A stretch of 7,175 nt of DNA from Bacteroidota bacterium. Its GTDB lineage: Bacteria > Bacteroidota > Bacteroidia > Flavobacteriales_F > PHOS-HE28. Both the position numbers and the translations under genes were made by a program. Below the pieces are notes generated by a model. That model was not told where the DNA came from, searched no databases, and saw nothing but the letters and a program-made list of their open reading frames with translations. This document shows, piece after piece, positions 1-5,263 of the stretch. Location of the stretch: NCBI GenBank assembly GCA_023430945.1, contig JAEYYE010000402.1, positions 1 through 7,175 on the forward strand, written 5' to 3'. The first letter of the stretch is position 1. Each line of letters opens with the position of its first letter.

Positions 1-788
1 AAGTGCGAATGATCGTCCATCAGCTCGGGGATCAGTTCCGCGGCTTCGATCGTGATCTTCTTCCGGGTGGTGGCGAACCGTTTCTGGATGAAACCGATCC
101 AATCCTTCCGCTTGATCTTCTCCAGCAGGATCATGTCACCGAACCGGTAGAAAGGCATCCGATCGGTATTGAATATGTCCAGCATCAGGCGCCGCTTGCT
201 GCCATAGATCACATGGCACACGTTCCTATGATGCTGCCAGCTTGCACGAAGTATCTTCTGGAGACCGACCGGATCGGGCAGGTTGGCGATGTTCTGGAAT
301 TCGTCCAGGCAGATCACCAGCCTGATCTTCTTCTTCTTCGCCAGCTTCTCCGGCATGTCCAGGATCTCGCTCACATCGCGTTTCCCTTCCGGCCAGGTGA
401 GCTTCAGGTTGAACTCGCTCTGCGGATCCACCCCGAAACCGATCTGGGGCACAACGCCTTTAAGGAATTCCTTCACGTCCTTCACGCGCTCTTCCAGCTT
501 GGTGGTCGTGGCCTTCACCACCGCTTCAGTGATCCGTTCCAGCAGATCATCCTCACTACGTATGTGGAACAGGTCGATCCACGCGAATCGGACGTTCTTC
601 TGGCGCCGCATGTCCAGAGCGACCTGCCGCACCAGCGATGACTTGCCCCAGCGCCGCGGCGAGATCAACACGGTGTTGTTGCCACTGAGGCAATTGGTCC
701 GCAGGCGCTGCCTTTCCTTTTCACGGTCTACGAATACATCGCCCGATACAACCTTGCCCAGCAGGAATGGGGAAAGCTCTTCCTTCAC
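1..788 (-). CDS. AAA/STAND-type ATPase (ATPase_2 family), N-terminal part, runs off the window
   Basis: Only the first 262 codons are inside the window; the C-terminus lies beyond position 1. The protein opens with PFLLGKVVSGDVFVDREKE (about residues 7-25), the family's usual N-terminal block. A Walker A loop SPRRWGKSS follows at 43-51, then a Walker B LVICLDEFQ at 157-165 with DE at 162-163, and a sensor-like GSKRRLM block at 196-202 followed by PFYRFG at 212-217. These motifs match the archaeal-type ATPase_2 (PF01637) group of P-loop ATPases, which often carry a C-terminal DUF234 nuclease-like domain; that part cannot be seen here. The reading frame is closed upstream by a stop at 810-812, and GTG at 788-786 is the only common start codon before the conserved block. 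No Shine-Dalgarno sequence is visible. The cellular role of the family is poorly known. It lies 82 bp after the RsmI-like gene on the same strand, but with its own operator-like sequence. The family call is firm; function is unknown. Confidence 0.85.
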   Translation of the reverse strand, partial: MKEELSPFLLGKVVSGDVFVDREKERQRLRTNCLSGNNTVLISPRRWGKSSLVRQVALDMRRQKNVRFAWIDLFHIRSEDDLLERITEAVVKATTTKLEERVKDVKEFLKGVVPQIGFGVDPQSEFNLKLTWPEGKRDVSEILDMPEKLAKKKKIRLVICLDEFQNIANLPDPVGLQKILRASWQHHRNVCHVIYGSKRRLMLDIFNTDRMPFYRFGDMILLEKIKRKDWIGFIQKRFATTRKKITIEAAELIPELMDDHSH

Positions 789-792
789 ACCA

Positions 793-819
793 CTAAGGTA
801 ACACTTTTGTTACTAACAA
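793..819 (-). promoter_or_regulatory. Candidate Bacteroidota-type promoter of the ATPase gene
   Basis: On the minus strand a TTG (819-817) is followed after 16 bp by TACCTTAG (800-793), one mismatch from the phylum's -7 consensus TAnnTTTG. The spacer is slightly shorter than usual. The -7 element ends only 4 bp before the GTG start, so the transcript would be leaderless or nearly so. The inner palindrome of the operator (808-818) covers part of the -33 TTG and the spacer, as expected for a repressor site. Inferred from sequence only. Confidence 0.35.
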
Positions 820-829
820 GAATGTTACC
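797..829. promoter_or_regulatory. 33-bp nested palindrome, proximal operator-like site
   Basis: The order is GGTAACA (797-803), 4 bp, TGTTACTAACA (808-818), 4 bp, TGTTACC (823-829). Inner and outer arms are both perfect and share one centre at C813, so four half-sites are arranged symmetrically. It lies directly upstream of the ATPase start, over the candidate promoter. The symmetry suggests a site for a dimeric or tetrameric DNA-binding protein. The regulator is not identifiable. Confidence 0.6.
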
Positions 830-842
830 CTAAAGGCGCTAA

Positions 843-875
843 GCTTACATCATTGTTACTAACAGGTATGTTACC
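843..875. promoter_or_regulatory. 33-bp nested palindrome, distal operator-like site
   Basis: This is a second copy of the site at 797-829, with centre C859, exactly 46 bp away. The inner palindrome TGTTACTAACA (854-864) and right arm TGTTACC (869-875) are identical to the first copy. The left arm (843-849, GCTTACA) matches five of seven bases. The right arm contains the stop codon of the RsmI-like gene (871-873), so the site is partly embedded in that gene's end. Paired sites at this spacing would suit cooperative binding or a short DNA loop. Confidence 0.55.
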
Positions 876-1587
876 TGCCCAGGATGAACACGGCCGGACG
901 CTTCCCGAGCACCGGCTTCCATTTCTTCCATTGTTCGATCGGAAGCGTCATCACGAAACTGTCCGGTTGTGTAAGATCCACTGCGAGCGTGAGCAGTACC
1001 TCATGTCCGCAGTACTTCAGGAGGTCGGCCAGCAATGCATCGTTCCGGTAGGGCGTTTCGATGAAGATCTGAGATGCTCCTGTCCTCAAGGCATCGGTCT
1101 CCAGCTTCCTGATCGCGTTCTTCCGATCGTTCGCTTCACGCGGCAGATACCCATGGAAAGTGAATTGCTGTCCGCTCAAACCCGATGCGGCCAGCGCAAG
1201 GAAGATCGAACTCGGGCCGGTGAGTGGCGAAACATCGATCACCCGCCGGTGCGCTTCCATCACCAGTCTGGCGCCGGGATCGGCGATGCCGGGCATTCCC
1301 GCTTCACTTATGATCGCACCTTCACCGAAGTGCCGCAGCCGTTCGATCATCACCTTCACATCCTCATGATCCGAATCCTTGTCCAGACGGTGCATCTCCA
1401 GTTGCGAAAGATCGATCGTGGGTACCATGCGACGAAGCATGTGTCGCGCGGTCCGTTCATGTTCGGTGAAGAAGAGCTTCAACCGTGAAGCGATCGCGAT
1501 GTTCTCGGGCGGCAGTTGTTCGATGCCTCCGCTTTCGCCCAGCCACACGGGTAACAGATAGAGTACCGGCTTATTTCGATCGGACAT
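871..1587 (-). CDS. RsmI-like SAM-dependent methyltransferase (tetrapyrrole methylase superfamily)
   Basis: The 238-residue protein belongs to the SAM-dependent tetrapyrrole methylase fold shared with RsmI, the 16S rRNA 2'-O-methyltransferase acting on C1402. Visible motifs are SEAGMPGIADPG (94-105, the RsmI-type glycine loop), PLTGPSSIFLALAASGL (121-137) and IFIETPYRNDALLADLL (174-190). The N-terminal strand reads LYLLPVWLGE where classical RsmI has a VATPIGNL-type motif, and the protein is shorter than the usual RsmI of about 280 residues. This therefore looks like the divergent RsmI paralogue found in Bacteroidota, and its exact substrate is uncertain. ATG at 1587-1585 lies inside the 3' end of the phosphatase gene (17-bp overlap), indicating translational coupling. 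No terminator is seen after the stop. The family is firm, rRNA as the target less so. Confidence 0.88.
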   Translation of the reverse strand: MSDRNKPVLYLLPVWLGESGGIEQLPPENIAIASRLKLFFTEHERTARHMLRRMVPTIDLSQLEMHRLDKDSDHEDVKVMIERLRHFGEGAIISEAGMPGIADPGARLVMEAHRRVIDVSPLTGPSSIFLALAASGLSGQQFTFHGYLPREANDRKNAIRKLETDALRTGASQIFIETPYRNDALLADLLKYCGHEVLLTLAVDLTQPDSFVMTLPIEQWKKWKPVLGKRPAVFILGR

Positions 1588-2032
1588 CTTCGAGCAATGC
1601 GTTGCACGCTTCGATCAACATTTCATACACGCGATCGAACCCTTCTTCACCTCCATAGTAGGGATCGGGCACTTCACGTTCTGCGTGATCCGGTACGTAG
1701 TCCATCAGCAGCTTCACCTTCTCTTTCAATTCATCGTCCGGGGCAAGCTTCAACACGTCGCGAAGGTTGCTCCGGTCCATCACCAGCAGCAGATCGAACT
1801 TGTTGAAATCCTCCGGTCCAATGGTTCGCGCCCGCAGATCGCAGATGTCGATCCCGTACTTCTTCATGGCCTTCTGCGCACGTGGATCGGGTGGCTCGCC
1901 GGTGTGATAGCGGTTGGTCCCGGCCGAATCGATCTGCAATTCCATGCCTTTCTCTTTCGCAAGATGCCGCAGCACACCTTCCGCCATCGGCGACCGGCAG
2001 ATGTTGCCCAGGCAGACCATCAGGATCTTCAT
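1571..2032 (-). CDS. Low-molecular-weight protein tyrosine phosphatase
   Basis: This cytoplasmic phosphatase of 153 residues, a normal length for the family, hydrolyses phosphotyrosine or small phosphate esters through a cysteinyl-phosphate intermediate. The N-terminus carries the active-site loop CLGNICRSP at 7-15, with nucleophile Cys7, Arg13 and Ser14 matching C-x5-R-S. The general acid is Asp123 in the DPYYGG segment (123-128), whose tyrosines are conserved in the family. The start MKILMVCLGN is the standard beginning, so ATG at 2032-2030 is secure. The gene is followed by the RsmI-like gene with a 17-bp overlap, and preceded by dnaA on the same strand but separated from it by a terminator. 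Its substrate is not known; there are no exopolysaccharide or arsenate genes nearby, so a Wzb or ArsC role is not supported. Confidence 0.95.
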   Translation of the reverse strand: MKILMVCLGNICRSPMAEGVLRHLAKEKGMELQIDSAGTNRYHTGEPPDPRAQKAMKKYGIDICDLRARTIGPEDFNKFDLLLVMDRSNLRDVLKLAPDDELKEKVKLLMDYVPDHAEREVPDPYYGGEEGFDRVYEMLIEACNALLEDVRSK

Positions 2033-2056
2033 GCTGCGAAGATCGGAAGAGAAGAA

Positions 2057-2128
2057 GTGAAAGGGTGAAACCGCGGAAGAGTATCACTGACAGTGCTTTC
2101 TTACTTTCTCACTCTTTCACTTTTTCAC
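2057..2128. repeat. Imperfect inverted repeat between dnaA and the phosphatase gene
   Basis: A purine-rich arm GTGAAAGGGTGAAA (2057-2070) pairs with TTTCACTTTTTCAC (2115-2128). The only two differences would be G-U wobbles in RNA of the plus-strand sense. Between them lies a perfect 11-bp palindrome CACTGACAGTG (2085-2095) and further pyrimidine-rich ACTTTC/TCACTC repeats. It occupies most of the leader region of the phosphatase gene. No clear promoter of the TAnnTTTG type was found here. Confidence 0.5.
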
Positions 2129-2138
2129 CTGGACCCCC

Positions 2139-2164
2139 AAACAAAAGGGCCGCTTTCGCGGCCC
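2139..2164 (-). terminator. Rho-independent terminator of dnaA
   Basis: On the minus strand the sequence reads GGGCCGC, loop GAAA, GCGGCCC, then TTTTGTTT. That is a 7-bp all-GC stem (2164-2158 with 2153-2147), a stable GNRA tetraloop and a T-rich tail (2146-2139). It starts about 25 bp after the dnaA stop codon, so it separates dnaA from the downstream phosphatase operon. Confidence 0.88.
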
Positions 2165-2188
2165 CTTCTCTCCATTCAGGTTCTCGTC

Positions 2189-3619
2189 TCAATGGATGCT
2201 TAGCTTCTTCTCAAGATCCTCCAGGTAACCGCGGAACTGCTTGTCGGTCTCCTGCAGGTTGTTCACCGTACGGCATGCGTGCAATACGGTGGCATGGTCC
2301 TTTCCACCGCAATGCGCGCCGATGTTCGCGAGCGAGCTCTTGGTCATGCGCTTCGCGAAGTACATCGCTATCTGGCGCGCCTGCACCACTTCGCGTTTGC
2401 GGGTCTTGCTCTTCAGCAGTTCGATCGGCAGATCGAAGTAATCGCACACCACTTTCTGGATGTAGTCGATGCTCACTTCGCGCGCCGTGTTCTTCACGAA
2501 CTTGTCGATCATCTGCTTGGCCAGATCGAGCGTAACGGCCTTTTTGTTCAATGAGCTCTGGGCGATCAAACTGATCATCGCACCTTCCAGTTCACGAATG
2601 TTCGTGGTGATGCTGTATGCGAGGTATTCCACCACTTCCTTCGGAAGATCGAGCCCTTCGGCGTACATCTTTTTCTCCAGGATCGCGATGCGCGTTTCCA
2701 GGCTTGGCGTTTGCAGATCGGCGCTCAGGCCCCACTTGAAACGGGAGAGGAGGCGCTGTTCCATGCCGGCCATTTCCACCGGTGCCTTGTCGCTGCTGAT
2801 CACCAGTTGCTTGCCCGATTGGTGCAGGTGGTTGAAGATGTGGAAGAACACATCCTGCGTTTTCTCCTTGCCGGCGAGGAATTGCACATCGTCGATGATC
2901 AGCACGTCCATCATCTGGTAGAACTGCGTGAAATCACCAACGGTGTTGTTCTTCACAGCTTCGATGAACTGTTGTGTGAACTTCTCCGCGGGAACATAAA
3001 GGATCGTCTTGTCGGGATGGATCTTCTTGATCTCGATCCCGATCGAATGCGCAAGGTGTGTCTTTCCAAGACCTACGCCACCATAGATCAACAGCGGGTT
3101 GAAGGCAGTGCCGCCGGGCTTCTGTGCCACGGCGAAACCAGCACTGCGTGCAAGTCGGTTGCAATCTCCCTCGATGTAGTTCTCGAAGGAGTAGTTGGGG
3201 TTCAGGTGGCTTTCCACCTTGATCTTCCGGAGGCCCGGAATGATGAACGGGTTCTTGATGGGGCTGTGCGCCACATCGATCGGCATTTGAACGCTGGAGT
3301 TCTTTACTTCACGGGCATTGCTCGTCGGCACCTTCACAGTGTATGGGTTGGCGCTCTGGAAGCCGTTCTCCATGATGATGGAGTACTCCAGACGCCCTTC
3401 GTTGCCCAATTCTTTTTTAATGATCTTCTTCAGTAGCCCGATGTAATGTTCCTCCAACCATTCGTAGAAGAATTGCGACGGCACCTGGATGGTAAGGACG
3501 CTCTCCTGCAACCTCAAGGCCTTGATCGGTTCGAACCAAGTCTTGAAACTCTGCTGGCTGACATTGTCCTTGATCACCTCGCGGCACCTGTCCCAGATCT
3601 TCTCGTGGTCCTTCTTCAT
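2189..3619 (-). CDS. dnaA: Chromosomal replication initiator protein DnaA
   Basis: DnaA binds DnaA boxes at oriC, melts the origin and loads the replicative helicase, and also acts as a transcription factor. The 476-residue protein has all four domains: domain I (about 1-85, with QQSFKTWFEPI at 22-32), a variable linker (about 90-140), the AAA+ core (about 140-350), and the DNA-binding domain IV (about 380-476). In the core, Walker A is GGVGLGKTH (180-188), Walker B is LIIDDVQFLAG (240-250), the arginine finger is Arg293 in LLSRFKWGL, and sensor 2 is Arg342 in NIRELEGA. The DnaA signature reads GGKDHATVLHACRTV (438-452), with Ala where Proteobacteria have Thr, which is normal for Bacteroidota. 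ATG at 3619-3617 gives the standard MKKDHEKIWDRC start; there is no Shine-Dalgarno sequence. It is transcribed alone, ending at a terminator, and is divergent from the thioesterase gene. Confidence 0.98.
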   Translation of the reverse strand: MKKDHEKIWDRCREVIKDNVSQQSFKTWFEPIKALRLQESVLTIQVPSQFFYEWLEEHYIGLLKKIIKKELGNEGRLEYSIIMENGFQSANPYTVKVPTSNAREVKNSSVQMPIDVAHSPIKNPFIIPGLRKIKVESHLNPNYSFENYIEGDCNRLARSAGFAVAQKPGGTAFNPLLIYGGVGLGKTHLAHSIGIEIKKIHPDKTILYVPAEKFTQQFIEAVKNNTVGDFTQFYQMMDVLIIDDVQFLAGKEKTQDVFFHIFNHLHQSGKQLVISSDKAPVEMAGMEQRLLSRFKWGLSADLQTPSLETRIAILEKKMYAEGLDLPKEVVEYLAYSITTNIRELEGAMISLIAQSSLNKKAVTLDLAKQMIDKFVKNTAREVSIDYIQKVVCDYFDLPIELLKSKTRKREVVQARQIAMYFAKRMTKSSLANIGAHCGGKDHATVLHACRTVNNLQETDKQFRGYLEDLEKKLSIH

Positions 3620-3675
3620 GGATGGGTCAGCGAGTTTGGGTGGGTGTGTGACATGCTTGCTCGGTTTCCTCTTTC

Positions 3676-3691
3676 GGAGCGGCGCCGCTCC
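3676..3691. promoter_or_regulatory. Perfect 16-bp palindrome in the dnaA leader
   Basis: GGAGCGGCGCCGCTCC is perfectly self-complementary. It lies about 57 bp before the dnaA ATG and about 10 bp after the candidate -7 element. As DNA it is a symmetric protein site; as RNA it folds to a 6-bp hairpin with a GCGC loop at the start of the dnaA message. No T tract follows on the dnaA sense, so it is not a simple terminator. Confidence 0.5.
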
Positions 3692-3701
3692 TTAAGGGTC
3701 G

Positions 3702-3709
3702 CAAATATG
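3702..3709 (-). promoter_or_regulatory. Candidate dnaA -7 promoter element
   Basis: On the minus strand CATATTTG (3709-3702) matches the Bacteroidota consensus TAnnTTTG except for the first base. The expected -33 position falls in the T-rich run opposite 3724-3732, where no TTG is present, so the call is weak. It would give a leader of about 75 nt containing the 16-bp palindrome. Confidence 0.35.
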
Positions 3710-3988
3710 GATCGAAGAAAGTGAAAAAAAAATGTGCGAAGATGTTTTGCGAGAAAGATTTTTTCACATGGGCCATCGCGTGCTGCGATCCTTCTGGATC
3801 CCTTGACTGGCGCGGCATGCAGAAGGTCGCCGATCGTGCGCGGATCGCCGATGGGAAGGTGTTCCAAAGCGACGAACGATGCATCACACCGATCCACTCC
3901 GGATAAATTCTCGTGATGCAGGTGTGGATCATTTCAGGATCGGTGGGCGTCCCCTAAATTATGCGATCCGTGGCCCGGCGCAACTACC

Positions 3989-4015
3989 TTGTTCGGCCTG
4001 CCTTCAATACCTTTC
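3989..4015 (+). promoter_or_regulatory. Candidate promoter of the thioesterase gene
   Basis: TTG (3989-3991), a 16-bp spacer and TACCTTTC (4008-4015) match the TTG ... TAnnTTTG pattern with one mismatch in the -7 element and a short spacer. The -7 element ends 4 bp before the ATG, so the message would be leaderless, the same geometry as the ATPase promoter candidate. Inferred. Confidence 0.3.
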
Positions 4016-4019
4016 CCCA

Positions 4020-4427
4020 ATGTTCACGCACGAAGTGGAACTGCGGGTGCGCTACGGCGAGACCGATCAGATGGGCTATGTGTACTACGGCAACTACGCG
4101 CAGTATCTCGAGGTCGCTCGCGTGGAAGCCTTGCGATCACTGGGTTTTCCGTACCGCCGCCTCGAAGAGGAAGGCATCATGCTGCCGGTGCGATCGTTCA
4201 ACCTCACCTACCATGCACCGGCCCTTTACGACGATCGCATCACCGTGCGCACCACCATCGCCGAAATGCCCACCGCGCGCATACGCTTCACCTACAAGAT
4301 CATCAACGAGGCCGGCACACTGCTCACCGAAGCAGAAACGGTACTGGTGTTCGTGGACAAACTGACCATGCGTCCGCGCAAGGCACCTTCAGCATTCTAC
4401 GAGGCGATGAAGGAATTCTTCAGTTGA
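4020..4427 (+). CDS. YbgC-like acyl-CoA thioesterase (4-hydroxybenzoyl-CoA thioesterase family, hotdog fold)
   Basis: This small cytoplasmic hotdog-fold enzyme of 135 residues, a normal length, is expected to hydrolyse acyl-CoA thioesters. The family signature is RYGETDQMGYVYYGNYAQYLEVARVEAL at 11-38. Asp16 corresponds to the catalytic Asp of E. coli YbgC. Tyr23 stands where YbgC has His25, a substitution that may affect the mechanism or simply mark the Bacteroidota subgroup. The chosen ATG at 4020 begins MFTHEVELRVRYGETD, the usual family start. The frame is open 141 bp further upstream, but that extension has no family resemblance and crosses the likely promoter. In proteobacteria YbgC sits with tol-pal genes; here it is a single gene, divergent from dnaA and convergent with yigZ, so no Tol-Pal link is implied. 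Exact substrate unknown. Confidence 0.93.
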   Translation: MFTHEVELRVRYGETDQMGYVYYGNYAQYLEVARVEALRSLGFPYRRLEEEGIMLPVRSFNLTYHAPALYDDRITVRTTIAEMPTARIRFTYKIINEAGTLLTEAETVLVFVDKLTMRPRKAPSAFYEAMKEFFS

Positions 4428-4429
4428 AG

Positions 4430-4534
4430 TTTTGGGCGTGCCGGCGCTCAAATGCAGCGCCGTCGCGCTCTTCGCTCATACTCCTCGGCCGTCAAAAGCA
4501 CGGCCTGCGGGGTAACCGCTGCGATCGCTCACGC
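4430..4534. repeat. REP-like intergenic element with two hairpins
   Basis: The element begins TTTTGGGCGTG immediately after the thioesterase stop and ends GCGATCGCTCACGC. GCGTG (4436-4440) and CACGC (4530-4534) could close it. Inside are two hairpins: GGCGCT, loop CAAATGC, AGCGCC (4443-4461), and GGCCGT, loop CAAAAGC, ACGGCC (4487-4505). The boundary words GGGCGTG and CTCACGC, the GTCGCGCTCTTCGCTC middle, and the variable hairpins resemble a dispersed repeat I remember from many Bacteroidota genomes. That likeness is from memory and not searched. No T tract follows either hairpin, so it is not a standard terminator. It lies between two convergent genes. Confidence 0.6.
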
Positions 4535-4644
4535 GAAATGCGGCGCCCGACAACATTCGACCAAAACATATCAGCATCATCACGCACCGATCGCCTACGC
4601 ACCACGTAAGATCCAGATCTCAAGATCGCCGATCGCCGCTCAAG

Positions 4645-4679
4645 ACTCGCCACTCACGACTCACGACTCACGACTCACC
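4645..4679. repeat. Heptamer tandem repeat (ACTCACG) overlapping the yigZ end
   Basis: Units ACTCACG start at 4652, 4659 and 4666, with a near-identical unit (ACTCACC) at 4673 and a degenerate one (ACTCGCC) at 4645, giving five units in 35 bp. On the minus strand the repeat supplies the last codons and the stop of yigZ, so the C-terminal VSRES is encoded by the repeat. Seven is not a multiple of three, so unit gain or loss would change the protein's tail. Confidence 0.85.
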
Positions 4680-5263
4680 TCGATCCCCCTCGCTCTCCAA
4701 CGTTCCACACACTCGTTCACCTTGCTCAGCGGCACCGCGATCACCGCATCCACCACCGCTGCGAATTCACTCTTCACCACTTCACCCTCCAAGGCGATCA
4801 CTTCGCGTTTGATCGCTTCGAATTGAGCGTGCGTGCAGGTGATGCCGATCGTACCGCGCACGACGCGTTCCTCGATCGGCGCCTGTTCCAGCGCAAGTTG
4901 CGCGGCTTCGCCATAGGCCTTGATCAACCCTGCTTTGCCAAGAAGCGTTCCACCGAAATAGCGCACCACCACCACAGCGGTGTACGTCAGTTGCATGCTC
5001 AAGATCCTGTTCAGGATCGGTTTTCCTGCAGTGCCGCCCGGTTCGCCAGCATCGTTCGACCGCTGTTGTTCGCCCTTGTTGCCGATCACCCAGGCATAAC
5101 AAACATGCCGCGACGAATGATGCTCTTTCGCGATCGCTTCCACACGTTGCTTGAACTCATCCTGATCACGGATCGGAAAAGCGATCGCGATGAATCGGCT
5201 CGCCTTTTCGCGAAGCACCGCCTGCGTTTCCGTGGTGATCGTGCGGTACCGATCCATGGTCAT
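4661..5263 (-). CDS. yigZ: IMPACT/YigZ family protein
   Basis: The YigZ/IMPACT family has an N-terminal UPF0029 domain and a C-terminal DUF1949 domain; eukaryotic IMPACT modulates the Gcn2 stress response, but the bacterial role is unsettled. The 200-residue protein has the signature DAGEPGGTAGKPILNRI at 71-87 and VVVVRYFGGTLLGKAGLIKAYGEA at 97-120. The DUF1949 domain follows at about 135-195. ATG at 5263-5261 overlaps the stop of the EamA gene as ATGA, so translation is probably coupled; a second ATG lies two codons on. The frame stays open further upstream into the transporter gene, but that part is not family-like. The last residues come from a heptamer tandem repeat. It is the last gene of the ribD operon. 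Confidence 0.93.
   Translation of the reverse strand: MTMDRYRTITTETQAVLREKASRFIAIAFPIRDQDEFKQRVEAIAKEHHSSRHVCYAWVIGNKGEQQRSNDAGEPGGTAGKPILNRILSMQLTYTAVVVVRYFGGTLLGKAGLIKAYGEAAQLALEQAPIEERVVRGTIGITCTHAQFEAIKREVIALEGEVVKSEFAAVVDAVIAVPLSKVNECVERWRARGIEVSRES

Larger units (their letters stand above)
3620..4019. other. 400-bp divergent control region between dnaA and the thioesterase gene
   Basis: No convincing gene is found in it. It holds the dnaA leader palindrome (3676-3691), a candidate dnaA -7 element, a run of nine A (3724-3732), and two DnaA-box-like nonamers: TGATCCACA on the minus strand (3931-3923, one mismatch to TTATCCACA) and TTTTTCACA on the plus strand (3760-3768, two mismatches). 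Two boxes could serve dnaA autoregulation. They are too few and too scattered to call an origin. Short open frames here have no recognisable sequence. Confidence 0.5.

Noticed and set aside
3..641. Plus-strand open frame of 212 codons
   Set aside because: It lies opposite the ATPase frame, which has clear Walker motifs; the plus-strand translation shows no recognisable domain.
797..875. CRISPR array made of the TGTTACTAACA repeats
   Set aside because: There are only two copies, each is a nested palindrome, and no series of regular spacers or cas gene is present.
853..1488. Plus-strand open frame of 211 codons
   Set aside because: It is antisense to the RsmI-like gene, rich in His and Arg as shadow frames are, and has no family motif.
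2711..3436. Plus-strand open frame of 241 codons
   Set aside because: It is antisense to dnaA, whose motifs are complete; the length reflects codon bias of the real gene.
3616..3897. Minus-strand open frame of 93 codons ending on the dnaA start
   Set aside because: The ATGA overlap looks tempting, but the translation is low-complexity and family-free, and it crosses the dnaA promoter candidate and palindrome.
3879..4019. Upstream extension of the thioesterase frame
   Set aside because: The family begins at the ATG at 4020; the extra 47 codons match nothing I recognise and cover the promoter region.
3620..4019. Chromosomal origin oriC next to dnaA
   Set aside because: Only two imperfect DnaA-box-like sites and one short A tract are present; no box cluster or unwinding element is visible.
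4487..4505. Rho-independent terminator for the thioesterase gene
   Set aside because: The GGCCGT/ACGGCC hairpin is not followed by a T tract on either strand; it fits better as part of the REP-like element.
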